Origin: Kondoa malvinella
Lineage: Eukaryota; Basidiomycota; Agaricostilbomycetes; Agaricostilbales; Kondoaceae
Assembly (NCBI GenBank): GCA_039545315.1
Contig: BCIM01000001.1
Span: 544,805 to 608,804, forward strand
Length of the DNA: 64,000 nt
Direction: 5' to 3'
Translations under genes and position numbers: made by a program
Notes under the pieces: generated by a model
Databases searched by the model: none
Told to the model about the DNA's origin: nothing
The model's input: the letters and a program-made list of their open reading frames with translations, nothing else
In this document: positions 33,882 through 45,401 of the stretch, one piece after another
Layout: each line of letters opens with the position of its first letter
Numbering within the stretch: the first letter of the stretch is position 1

Positions 33882-36198
33882 TCACTTCGAATAAGCTGGA
33901 AGCTGCCAAATTTCTGCCTGTTCGCTGGATGAAGGATCACTTATGTTGGTGTGCCTGGATGCGTGGCCGCCAGACGAGTCGGAACGCTCTCTTGCAGTCC
34001 TGTATGAAGACCCATTTCGGCTGTTAGAGAATGACCGGCGACCTTCAAGCAGACCGCTCTCCGAGACTGAACGACGCGTGTTGTTGGAGCCATATGAGGA
34101 GTTCTGTGATCGGTCGGCATGCTTGGACGAGTTGTGACTGGCTGATCGAAGACTTGCTACCAAAGATTGTGCTTCATGTGCATCTTCCGATGTTACTTGT
34201 CTGCACAGATTGTTCAGCTCAAGCAAGTAACATCAGGAATCTGGCAAACCTTCCGAGCGTCGTCTTGCTCCATCGAGCCCGCTCAAGCTTCTCTTTCTCA
34301 TACGGCAAGAACGCCGCTTCCTCGCTCTCCGCTTCTGACTCTGCGCTACTATCATCCTCTTGACCCAGAGTCGGCGAGTCATCTAGCCCGACAGCTCGTC
34401 CAGTCAAACGTCGATGTGCTTTCGCGGCAAGTAATCGAGCGGTAGAAGGTCTTGCAGCAGCTCAGCAACAGCCGAATGTCTTAGGCTTGAGACGCACCTG
34501 GTGTAGGACTCTCTCTTGTCTGAGTCTATGGAGTCTCGTTCCCCTTTCCGAGCCACCTGACTTTCGCCTGAGATATCTCGGCGGCCCAACATCAAACTTC
34601 CAATACCTAGACCTCCCAGATATCCTCCCACAACTCGACTCGCAGCAGACACTAGTGGGATACCTCTTGAATCAGGCACCACATCATGTTCCTCTGGCTC
34701 GTCCGGAGGCGGTGATACAAGAGGAACGTCCGGCGCTGGTCGAGGTAGAGTGAAGAGATGCTCTTGGTCATTATATTCTGGAGAGTTCAGTCCCATCAGG
34801 TCTTCCGATTGGCGGCTGCTATATGGATTTAGCGGAGAATCCAGTAGCGATTCTGACTCTTCGCGAGTATCGGATAGATGAGGAGCGCGAAGTAAAGCAT
34901 GATCTCGAGAAGGCACTCTGGTACCAGGTAATGAATAGAACAATGCGTCCTCGCTGTTCGATAAATCAGTCATGAAGCAGCATTTCATGATTTCGACTCA
35001 CTCGATAGTTGTTTCGGTATTCCGGCTGAATCCACTCCTATTGCTACCTGACCCATTATGACCACCAGTGCCTCCTGCGCTTGGAGGTGGTTCCTCGTCC
35101 TCGCTATCATGCGTGTTTTCATGTGAATCGGCGAATTGCTCTGCTTCGCTGGTTCTGCTCGTGCCTGTCGTAGCAGTAAGAGGCTCTTCTGTCGTATGAT
35201 GATCATAGTAAGGCATCATTCGAGCAACTTGAGCCATTTGCAGTGTCTGATCCGGAGTATTGCTGATGCCGACCCATGAAGCATCATCGCCCCGTAGCCT
35301 TTGCCTACGTCTTACACAGAACCATATGAGAAATGTACCTAGCAGGAGACCAGCGAAAAGGATAGAGCCGAGCGAGATGCCTGCGATTTGGCCTGCTGAG
35401 AGAACGTCCTGCGATTGTTCTGCAGCTATCACCGGATTGGTGCTGGAAGCGGAAGCGCCGGAAGACAGCAAAGTGTAAGATGAAGGAGCACTGCTCGAGT
35501 TCGAAGGCGATGCACCGGAAACTGTGGAAGAGGTTGAAGTAGGTAGAGTGATGCTTGATATTGAACCGTCTGGCAGTGTTGAAACGGTTACGGATTGCGG
35601 GCGTACAAGACTTGTTCGACCGTTGGGTAAGTTCGTAATGATTGCAGGATTGGCGACGAGAGTAGCTGAACCGTCAGGTCTGTAGGATATCGTAGGCGTG
35701 TCGACGATAACAGCTCCGTCTGTTGCGGTTGAAATAAAGGCGATCGCAGGAGATTCTACAGTGACCACACGACCATTTGGTAAGGTCACAATAGAGCTGA
35801 AAGGCTGTTCGTCTTGCTGGCTTTCATCTGCTGGATCAGCATCAGGGTCCAAAGCTTGTTCCATTGTCGCCTCAAAGGTAGGAACAGCCGTATCTTCCTC
35901 GCCATTGCCGTCTCCAGCAATAGTATCGCTGTCTTGCATGACGACACCAGTGGGAGCAGGATCTTGTACATCAGCATTCGTTTGAGCTGCTTGACCCTGA
36001 ATGCCCGGCGTTCTGTATTGGTAGCCAGTACCTCCCAATATCGAGACACGTTGTCGCTCGCTTTCTGGAGCATCTTGTGTGCGCCTGCCTTGAGCTCTTG
36101 AAATGCTTGACTTGGTGTATGCTCGTCAACAAATTTCGCATATCGCGAAGATGCTACTATCGCCTGGTCAAGTGTCCGGCAGACGCGTACATGCATCA
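33882..36198 (-). CDS. Ser-rich single-pass membrane protein, ~700 aa
   Basis: Not recognised by family. The main exon (to about 35002) encodes a long extracellular part with four imperfect repeats of a TLPNGRVV / TDGAVIVDTP / RPDGSATLV / NLPNGRTSLV / TLPDGSISS type, each about 25 residues. A Ser/Thr-rich stalk and one helix follow (QIAGISLGSILFAGLLLGTF), then a basic stop (CVRRRQRLR). The cytosolic tail is long, acidic and Ser-rich and continues through exons 34932-34454, 34404-about 34268 and about 34218-33882, joined by introns of about 49 nt with consistent frame. The start is uncertain; ATG 36198 joined over a 47 nt intron fits but gives no signal peptide. The layout suggests a wall-spanning or surface protein. 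Confidence 0.6.
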
Positions 36199-36579
36199 AT
36201 CAGTCACTTTGGTACATCTCTACTCGCTCTCATGAAACGCAGAGCTCGGCCGCGTGACTTGCGCGTCTACGCCATGATTACAGATGCTATCTTTCTTTTT
36301 GTGGTCTCTTGCGTCGTCAAGTCTCATTAGTACCTATTTTCTTGCGCCGTGGAGGTTGATAGATCGACGACTAGGCGATCAAAGGGTCCCCGATAGAAGC
36401 AGGCTATGTGAAATATCAGAGAGATCACATTGCAGGTACACCTAACATGCAGTCAAACATTCAAACAGAAGCTGCTGTTCAGAGTTCTTTCCCTCTTTCA
36501 CTCATAGTCAAGAACTGTACACAGCTTGAGCATCGAGACCGCGCAAGAATACCGGAAACTGACATCAAATTTGATGACT

Positions 36580-37101
36580 TCAGGAGTTCTTCTTCGCTCG
36601 CTTCTTCCGGTCCACGTAATTCTGATCATGCCTTTGCTTCCTTGCGTCGAACTTTTGAGCGTTGGCGTTGTATTGCAAGAGCATAGTCTCCATATCGAGG
36701 GAAGAAGTTTCAATTTGTGATAGCTTCTTTCGCTCCTTTGAGTGACTTGGTCTGGTTTGAACTACAGAAGCCGTAGGCAATGCGATTGGACTGATCGAGT
36801 AGCATTCAAGCAAGATGTGCGTAGCAACCTTTCGAGCCGTCTTTGGTGTAGGTGGTGCGAGAGGGGACACGACGATGGAAGGATCGATCCTGTTGCGTTT
36901 GTTCATCTGCTGACCGACCCTTCAAGCAGCGCGCTTGACCTTGCTTGAAGAGAAACTCACAGGTGTCGCATCCTCGCTTTCTTCCGCCGATCTTTTGAGG
37001 TTGTTCTACGCGTCAAAGCCTCGCGTCAGACGGCATCATACACATGTATGATACATCAAATGTACCTTCGAGGGAGTGCTGTCCTTCATTTCCACGTCCA
37101 T
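36580..37101 (-). CDS. small basic nuclear-like protein, 135 aa
   Basis: Exons on the minus strand: 37101-37066 (36 nt), 37005-36961 (45 nt), 36906-36580; 408 nt, in frame. Sequence begins MDVEMKDSTPSK, continues with NNLKRSAEESEDATP and NKRNRIDPSIVVSPLAPPTP, and ends with a basic tail (YVDRKKRAKKNS). SP and TP sites and Lys/Arg clusters suggest a nuclear, phosphorylated protein. The middle has a possible amphipathic helix (SSLDMETMLLQYNANAQKFD). No family recognised. It is divergent from the large orphan at 37251 with 149 bp between. Confidence 0.55.
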
Positions 37102-37250
37102 CACGCACGAGGCTCGACGACTTGGTTCAGGAGGCAAAGTGCTGGAGGTTGGAGAGCTACGTCCACTTGCCAAGATCGTACAAGCAGAGCATACTCTCCC
37201 TTTTGAATAGCCCTCTTGTCGTTTGAGATCCAAGCAGCTGTGCTGTCAGC

Positions 37251-40200
37251 ATGGGCCTTTACACCTTTCAGAACAAGACCCGACAGAAAATCAGACTAGA
37301 GCTAACACCGTCAATAATGAAGCGCATACCTTCTCCCTATCAAGACTGCTTTCTGAACGCTGTCATGTTCTTTGACATCATGTCATATTTGGTGCCGAAG
37401 GTCGAGAAAGGTCTTTGGTACATGGTAGTCTGCCTTTTCGGTGAATTGCTGGAATTGGGCCATCGGTACAAGCTGGTCTACGTCTTTGCGGATGGGTGGA
37501 TCAGATGGTTGAAAACAAGAGAAGGATCAACTTCCGTAAGCCATTCTTGCGGCATTCTGGCGTCATCGGAATGCTAACAAAGTGTACAGACGACTTGGGC
37601 GAAGCAAGTAGAAAGCAGAATCTGGAAAGCGCTTCAGATCGTTGTTCCAATCCTTCTCCAAGCTGGTGTCAACATTATTGTCCATGGATGTGTGGGGGAA
37701 TCGGATTTCGAGATGGCCAGAGTGATTGAGTGGATCATTGGCATAGTCAAGGATGAAAGCCGGTCCACTACTTCAGACGCACCGGCAGGACCGTCCCTTC
37801 CGGCTACTACTGCTGCGATCAACGAAAATTCGCGTGCGCTTGTGCCTGATTCTCCTTCGACGGAATTCGTTGAAGGTGATCCAGACTTTGCCTACTCTTG
37901 GCTCGATACCAGACTGCAATCCTTCCAGAACTTCCAATCCAGCCATGGCGATCGTATGCTTGCTAGCCTATTCAACTCCACACCAAATAGCGACTTCAGG
38001 TTCACTGTTCGTTCGCCGGATGGCGACATGCTCACTATCCTCTCGCATCTGGCAGGAACTTTGCTACAACCAGCCAGCAAGTCCAATTATACGGTATCGG
38101 TGTCTGCCTTTTATGAATCCCAACGAGAATCCCTTTCCGCCATGATGGAACAAGCTTGCGATATCTATCATCAAGAGACTGGTCTAGATTTCCATGTGAC
38201 CGACACTGTCTTCAAGGTCATTGCGCTACTTGCAACCGCTCACTTAACGGATTTTGCACCTGTCACAAGGGTTGGTAAAGATTTGGGTCCGGTGATGGTA
38301 CTCAAGCTTGCTGTTGGATCTTTGGGCGATTTGAGTCGATACCTGGCGCTTATTGATCAGCACATACGGGATGAGCAGCACTGGCGGAAGTTTTTAGGCG
38401 CGGATGAGAACGCACATCAGGTTGATCACGAGGTAATTCCCTTTCCTGCGTTCATCACTTGCGGTCACTCACGACGTGTACAGGACGAACTGGACGAAGC
38501 TGTTGTCGACTACAAACTAGCAATCCTTCAAGGGCTTCTGAATTGGCTGGTTTACCTTCCTTCTTGTGCCAACGCTTTGCATTGCTTGGACGAAGAGCAA
38601 CGAGCTATGTTTGAAGCGGCTGGTATCCCAACCTCCAGCATTCCAAAGACTTCGCAAGCTCAAATCGGCATGTATTTCAACAAATCTCCGGAAGGGCAAG
38701 AGCTATACACGCAATTGATAGCGGTGCTTCGCCTCAATACACCCGATCATCTTGAGAAGACCCCAGAAGAACTCGTTATGATCACATGTGCGGTTTTGGG
38801 CCTCCAAATTGAAGATTCGATGAAACCAGGCGCTCTGATCCCTGATCCCTACATTCGAGACTTCATCGCTACCGGCTCTGCTGATCATCTGCAAGAAGTC
38901 AGAGATATGCAAGAACGCCTTCGTCAGCTTCACTCGTTCGCCGACGATTCTCCTCCTTCGCTTATCGACGAAAGCGCGTCGACGCTCTTCTCATCTTATT
39001 CGAATCGCTCAGAGTCGGTTCGTTTCCGTCTGTTGGCTCTCTCGCAAGAGACTTCGATGGGGAACTCGAATGAGGTCAATGAGGGCCAGGATGAAGTGGT
39101 CGACACTGCTAGTGCAAGGCTGGAGACGACGTCTGATAGTCTAGATCAAGACCGTCATGCAGAATTCCTGACACAGCTAGAAACTATCATGGCCACACCT
39201 GCGTGTGTCTACGCTGCGCTCCCCATCGCAATAGCTCAAGAGCGAATCATTAGCAAGATACACCATCGCAGGGGCAACAAAGCACTGGTGCTCAAGTCCA
39301 TCGATTATATCTCAGCAAATCCAGAAATGCTCACCATTCCAATCCTTACGCCAACGCGAACCAGCGTCATTGTTCATAATCAACTCTCCCAGCTGGCGAC
39401 ATTTGACGAAACCTACGCTGCACAAGGTCTATACCTCAAAAGCGTCATCAATACGCTGTGTGATCTGCATGAAGAGCCCGAAATTACCGACAATATCGTC
39501 GATTTCAACATCAAACCTCTCCTTCAAACATTTCCTTTCCTTGCGAGCAAACGCCATATGAAACCTATACAATTGGTCCTATCTGTCGGTTGGGCGGAGA
39601 TAGACAATGCTATGAATGGCAACTTCCCCCTGTTCGTCCAATGTCTTGTGCTTCTTCAAGGCATATCCAACACGGACCTGATTGCCAAGAAAGTGGTGCC
39701 GGCGAACTTTTTCGATCATCAATTGGATTCTTTCCATCGCCCCCTGAGCAGAGAGCTCTGCATCTTTTGGTACGCCGCCGTACCGAAGCATCGCGATATG
39801 GTCACAATCTCTTCCGAGGTTTTCCCTCACTTCGTATCGGCCATACAAGAGATGACAGAGCACCACAAGCTATTGGACATCAAGAAGGATAATAGCGCTC
39901 GGATGAGTGGCAAACGGGTGAAGAAGCTCTGGCCCTGGCCAGATCGCAAGGAATTTAAAAATGGCGACTTATCGCCGGCACTGAACGAGCTACTGTTCAT
40001 ATTACAAGATCAGTCCTCCTTGCAGCCCATTCAGCAATTACGCAACTCTACACTTTTCTCTTCGTTATTAAATAATAGATCGCGAGAGGATAGACAGTTC
40101 GATCAAGCTCGATACGAAAGCCTCACATCAGCAAATCAGCTTTCCAACCTGTCCGACCTCGAGACGCTAGATCAAGCATATCGCTGGCTATCAATCGTAG

Positions 40201-40929
40201 AGGGACGACAACGTCCATTCCGCTATCTTTGCAATCCAGTAGAATGGTTGGGAGTTGATCTCTTGCACTCCTTCCTCAGCAAATCCATGAAAACAGCAAT
40301 CTTCGACTTCTTGCTTGATCCTGGCCCAATCAACTTGTTTGTCAAGCCTAGTCCGCAAAGCTTGTACAACTCTTTCTCCAGATGGATTTCTGAACGCGAA
40401 ATCACCGACTTTCCTCAACCTGCTGTGGCTCTCTGCGGGCTCTGGGACACTGCGTGGTCATCTGGGCGGTTCAAGCTTGTCACCAAAATTTATTTTTGGC
40501 TATGGACTTTGTTTGCTCTGGAAGCTGCGGACGAACTGGAAGGGAAATGGCGATATCATGGCTTGAGATTCCCTATCGGTACAATTCGACTACCTGAACC
40601 ACCACAAGAGCTTCAGGCGTTGACTCATCTTTGGTCACGAGCTACGGCCAATAATGGAAACACTGAAGGTATGTCACGAGCGGTCTGTGGTGCTCGCTTG
40701 CTGAAATGTTTCGGTCAGATGCGGGAGATGTCGAAGCAGATGCGGAAGATGTCGAAGTTGAGGGTACTGTCACACGAAGTGGTAGGAAAGTCAAGCCAAC
40801 AGTGAGTCAAATGTTATGACCAGTGTATTGTCAGATTGATGGTGAGGTTCATTGCTGGAAGAAGAAGATTCTGTAGTCACACGCAGCGGTAGGAAGATTA
40901 AACTTCGAGGGCAGACGTCACAGCTTTAG
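37251..40929 (+). CDS. large orphan protein with twin C-terminal RSGRK motifs, 1160 aa
   Basis: Exons: 37251-37535, 37590-38432, 38484-40668, 40719-40805, 40847-40929; 3483 nt, in frame. I recognise no domain. The body is predicted mostly helical, with hydrophobic helices typical of a scaffold (for example LVLSVGWAEIDNAMNGNFPL, WISEREITDFPQPAVALCGL) and no signal peptide; the segment near the start (AVMFFDIMSYLV) is not a convincing anchor. The C-terminal exons encode two copies of an acidic-then-basic element, VTRSGRKVKP and VVTRSGRKIK, 24 residues apart, preceded by acidic stretches. Such basic motifs occur in chromatin-bound proteins, so a nuclear role is possible but unproven. The 51 nt intron 38433-38483 is divisible by three and stop-free, so it can be retained without a frameshift. 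The last intron (40806-40846) uses a weak GTCAAA donor. Confidence 0.65.
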
Positions 40930-41899
40930 GAGGCCATATAAGTGCAGGCACAGCAGCTTGTAATGGCTATCAATGGTACTTTCGCTTCGCCGTCCATTTC
41001 AGGCTACGCAGAATCGTTCGGCTTCGGTAGCCATGTTGAACATCGAGCGATACTGTTGTTCGGAACGAGGAAGAATGTTTCATTGGGCCGAATGCCACTC
41101 AAATTTTAGTCTTCCGAATTCGGAAGAGGGAAGGTAGTTTTGCCGCGCCTCTTGTTCGAAACTACATGCAGCAGAGAGGACTTTGCATTGGTGTTGAGCA
41201 TAGATACGGAGACGCGGTCGGCGGTCTCGCAAAAGAAGTCAAGGCGACGCTTCTTGCGTGGTGAAAGACCTCGCTGCGACAATTATCAATACGCTATCTT
41301 TAAATGAGCGAGATAGACTGACATGAAAGACAGTCAGACCGCCATCTGCTATACCTCCAGCACATGCTACTACTTCAGGCTTACTCTGCGACGAAGATTC
41401 GCATCAGTGTACGGCCAAGCAAGCAACAGTGTGCCTACATCGTCAGCAACAGAACCACGAATAGCTTTTCAATAGCAGTACCATAAGTCGCAAACACCTA
41501 ATACATCGTCTGTTCCTCTAGACTCAATTTCTTCGACGCCATCTGCACACACATGCTACGCGTACAGCACACGTCAGCCCGAGCCGCAATCTTGGGACGC
41601 AAATTAGCAGAAAGGCGTACCACTTTTACCACGCATAGGTTGCCCAGCCTGGGGCTCACCGAAGTAGATCAAGAACAGAACACCAATGCATTGAGCGCTC
41701 TCGTGGTCTGAATCAAGCGTTAGCTGAGACAAGAGAGTATTGCAGGTCATTAGCTCACAGTGATTTGATCATTAGCTGAGTCGGAGAGTCGATCAGCTAT
41801 TCGCATGCCATAGCTCCTGTGAGATAAAGTCAAGTACATGAGTGTTCTGATCAATCACTGTCCAGGCAAAACTTGCCCTCATCCGTCGCAAGCATTTGT
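40930..41899. other. intergenic, no supported gene
   Basis: About 970 bp. Short minus-strand open pieces with plausible splice signals exist near 41830-41690 and 41550-41600, but they do not join to a recognisable protein. Nothing repetitive stands out. Confidence 0.4.
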
Positions 41900-42654
41900 T
41901 CAGTCTTCGCAATCAGATCCTCCTTCGGGCCTGTACTCGTCGTCATCCTTATCATCCTCTGCCTGACTTTCCCATTCATAATCACTATTTGTAGATGAGT
42001 CTTTGTCTTTCGCGGTGCGTTCTTCTTCGGATAAGGTTTCCGTAGGCTCTTCGCCGTATTCATCTGGACCTTCTGATAAGATACGTCGCGTAACTGGCTC
42101 GAGCATGCGCTTCTCGCGAGGTCTTTTTGATCTTTTGGGTAGCTGGTCAATAGGGATTGTTGGCGCGTATGCCGGGCTACTGGGCATAACCTGGGGTGGT
42201 TTCGTTGAAAGAGTGTTTTGCTGCACTTTCGTTCTTTTATGTTCGGACGGCCGAGCTGAGTGTTTCTTCTTGTAGGACGCCTGACCCCGATGCGTCTTCT
42301 TCAAATAGCCCCGAGAAGCTGAAGCAAACGAACGGTCAGCCTTTAATTGGCATATAAGAAGATGAGAAGTATAGCGTACCGTTGTACCAGTCGCAAATAC
42401 TGCGGTCTGTAGTCACCAGTTGCCTATTGACATTGATGTAGTCGAACAGTGGTGACGGCCCGGCGTCCACGGTATAGACCCGTTGCCATGTAGTCTCCGT
42501 GTCGTCATTACACCCTTCCCACTTCGCACACAGCCCGTGAGTTGGGCAAAAGCGTGCGGGATGAAAGTAGACTCACGCCTAGATGGAAGACGTGCTTCTT
42601 GCCTTCCATCCTATGTCCCAGTACTCGATCTAAAACCCATTCTCCATCTGTCAT
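41900..42654 (-). CDS. chromodomain protein with acidic tail, 212 aa
   Basis: Exons on the minus strand: 42654-42577, 42521-42380, 42318-41900; 639 nt, in frame. The chromodomain is at the very N-terminus: DGEWVLDRVLGHRMEGKKHV, then FHLGWEGCND and ETTWQRV, matching the pattern (Y/W)-x-V-E-x-(I/V)-L-x-H-R...Y-x-V-x-W-x-G-x-x-x-x-x-x-T-W-E. Aromatic-cage positions are W6, W27 and W36. A Lys/Arg-rich middle (YKKKHSARPSEHKRTK, LPKRSKRPREKR) could bind DNA or act as nuclear signal. The last 60 residues are strongly acidic, ending in a DDKDDDEY and GGSDCED tail. No chromoshadow domain is seen, so it is not a classical HP1. A reader of methylated histone is the likely role. Confidence 0.68.
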
Positions 42655-43434
42655 GACCAGTTAAATATGTCCGTGGTAGAGACTGGACCACTGACCTGCC
42701 TCCTGCATGACCAATGGTCAGCTAAAACTTCATTGTAGTCAGTGATTGCGCACCCGGACCATAGTAAAGTTGTCGTTGGAAACGATCACTACGATAACAA
42801 GAGTCCAAGGACGTTCTTTGACCAAGGCTGACGACAAATGCCATCAGAGCTTGTTGGAAGAATGCAGAGACCTAACTCACGACGTATACTACCAGAGATG
42901 GGTCAGCGATTGCGAGAGACTTGATAATATGAACACCAAACGAAAGAAGAGTCCAAAGAGGGACGCAGGTTGCTGCTGCTATTGTATAGATAGCTGTGTA
43001 CACAACCACAAGCAGAGCTTGCAGATTTCCACCTCACTGGGCTAGCTGCAGCAAGGATAAACCAGTGCAAGGAAGCGAGCGAGTCCCGACGGCTGCGGGC
43101 AAGACACTGGGTCTAAGCGCTCACAGCCAGAGCGAGCCTCTCTGAGAGAGGTGTTTCAGGGAGTGCTGCGCAGGACCAAAGAACGAATGATAAGTAGATA
43201 ATTTTTAGCTGAGATCTTGCTGCCCTGCTTGAGACTCGAGGGTGCTGTGAGCGTACATAAGCCTTTGTACCATATTCTAAGCGTATATACGAAACTCACA
43301 CTCTTGAATGAATGTTGGATGTCGCTGCTGCAGAGAAAGGAGGGCGGCGAGCAAAAAGGTGAATGCTGTCTCATGTAGAGGCGAAACTATTATGGCTGAC
43401 CGGTGACACTGTTAGGCAGCTAATGATACTATGC
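42655..43434. other. intergenic upstream of the chromodomain gene
   Basis: About 780 bp with no gene I can support. A 99-codon plus-strand ORF (42746-43045) has no family signature. Confidence 0.4.
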
Positions 43435-44250
43435 AGCTTTGGCGCCGGTGCAGTCGGGGTTAGATGCGAGCAGTTCATTGACAATAGATATGACACCCGC
43501 GTCATCTAATCCAGCTTCTGTCTGTAATCTAAAGCGATAGCCATACAAGTATGTTATCGCTAGCAGGGTGATACCATAGTGTGAAGATGCAGCGAATCTG
43601 TAAAGCGGTAAGGCTTATCAGATAGAACGACAGAAACTTTCCAACTGACCAGAAGGTCCGCTCATCGCAATCCCACGAGCAATCCAATCATCTCGAATTA
43701 TTGAATTACACGCGTCGCTGCGATGCAATATCAGCCGGGACCGAAGAAGCAGCGGGAATTTACTTACTGTGTATCCGCACACAGGTACTCAAGCGAAAGC
43801 CTGCCTGCCACTAAGAAAGAGCAGAGGAAGCGCGCGCGAGCGTACCCCACCGGACGCCTTCAATCAGATGGTGATTGAAGGTGATGCATGAAATAATGAG
43901 CGATAAAGAGATGCTGCTATAGCCAATCATTCGCATTCGGCGCATGATCATTGCGAGTCCACAGGCGGATTGAGCCGATACAAGCACAGTACAGAGCAAC
44001 AGATGACCGATGGCTATAAGAGGCAGTAGAGAGCGTAATAAACGTAACATGATAGCGAGGATGCGTTGGTAGCGGCGTCGTTGGTTTCCATTCGGCAAGT
44101 ATAAGTATAGAGTATCTAGTCTGGCGAGGCAAGAATGCTAAACGCGCCATCTCATTTGCCCATAACAAACTCGGTACCTGATCAAGGCAGTCCAAAATCA
44201 TCGATGAAGAAGTTTGGTAGAAGAAGAGCGTTCCCGGCAATAGATTTGTA
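43435..44250 (-). CDS. probable multi-pass membrane protein, model incomplete
   Basis: Minus-strand exon pieces encode hydrophobic helices: SVICCSVLVLVSAQSACGLA, SISLSLIISCITFNHH and, after two further short exons, HYGITLLAITYLYGYRF, ending GAKAA and a stop at 43435. Between them a hydrophilic exon reads DACNSIIRDDWIARGIAMSG. I could not make all junctions agree in phase and the N-terminus (upstream pieces to about 44700) is unresolved. It could be a 7TM-type basidiomycete membrane protein, but I do not assign a family. Confidence 0.35.
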
Positions 44251-44825
44251 AATCATCTTCCAATGTCTGCATGGCGTATAAGGTGTCTTCTTCTCCAGAA
44301 GATATCCGAGCAGCCTTGTTATACATGTTGTGCACAAACCAGGAAGCAAACATTATTGCCGCTTTTGGGCAGATGTAAGTGAAGTCCGCTAGTGTAGCAC
44401 ATCAAGGCTCACCCTAGAAATCTGTTGCTGTCCTGAAGCTCTAATAAAACTGACAACGAAGAACGAAGCACATTATCCGAAGGCGAGCGGAAGAGGAACA
44501 AGATAGAGAACGGCGAGCTTAACAGTCGAATGATGCCAAGACATGAGCTTTGCGAGTGGAATAGGAAGGGTGTACTACTACTAAGAAGATGAGCACGACA
44601 ATATAACTTCATCTGTCGGGTCGAACTTCTACTATTGAGCGCCATATCCGGATGGAGCAGAGCCGAGTACGGTGAACTCAAGACACCGCAGCCCAACGGA
44701 TGTTGATATACAGGCTTCCTTAAGCGTGTCGAAGGGCATGTGACTAAGCCTCACAGCGTGAGATCGAAACCACTTAGAAATTCAAAGGGACATACAAGAG
44801 ACCGCGCAGTTCGCCAAGGGAAGGC

Positions 44826-45268
44826 TCACAGAGACTGGTTGAGGCAACCGAGACAGCGACATTTGTCGCTACAATTGATACCGATTAATGCGCAACCGCA
44901 GGATCCTTGAGTACGAGACAGCACTCGGCAGCCAGTCTCGCGCTTGCAGAATTTTTCAACAGGTGCAGGGTCGATGTCGTCAGGTGCTTGATTAGGATTC
45001 GCACAATTGCCGTGCAGACTATCGCAGCGACGGGTCAAACCAATTCCTCAGACTTTGGTCGAAATCGCTCACTGGCCTCCGCATGTGCACAGCTTGGAGC
45101 AAATGAAGCCGTTGCTAGCACATCTGCAAGCACCTATAGATCCTGTCGGAACACTGATTGCGCAAGCGCTTCGACAGGTGCACGGCGTTTTATAGGTTCG
45201 CCAGCTTCGAGCAGTACTTTGATTCAGAAGGCGCACATGTACTTAGACAGGCAAGCGTACGTGGTCAT
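44826..45268 (-). CDS. small CXC-type cysteine-cluster protein, 114 aa
   Basis: Exons on the minus strand: 45268-45261 (8 nt), 45216-45073, 45018-44826; 345 nt, in frame. It has no signal peptide. Two cysteine modules of the same second half, C-x-C-x6-C-x3-C-x-C, are present: CRCASNGFICSKLCTCGG and CGCALIGINCSDKCRCLGC. Each is preceded by a C...C pair (TPCTCRSACAIS, FCKRETGC). This spacing resembles the CXC/CRC zinc-binding repeats of tesmin/TSO1 and MSL2 proteins, which bind DNA, and the cysteine clusters of some transposon proteins. The two modules are separated by a short Pro/Asp-rich linker (GNCANPNQAPDDIDPAP). Further 5' exons cannot be excluded. Confidence 0.6.
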
Positions 45269-45401
45269 GCGAGAAAGCGTGTACAGTATTCTTCAGCAGG
45301 CGTCTGGCAGATAGAGGTCGAGAATGAAAATGTAGGCTATGACTCACGGAACGGGCAACGAAAGGGCAGGGCAATGACATTCAGACACGTCTAGCAACGC
45401 T

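Noticed and set aside
37692..40805. Reading the large orphan as one uninterrupted 1037-codon ORF
   Set aside because: A GTAATT...TACAG intron (38433-38483) sits in it in frame, and splicing at both ends extends the protein to a better start and to a second RSGRK element.
40719..40929. TRSGRKVKP-like motif as a sign of a retrotransposon polyprotein
   Set aside because: Similar motifs occur in copia/gypsy proteins, but no reverse transcriptase, integrase, protease or terminal repeats are seen here.
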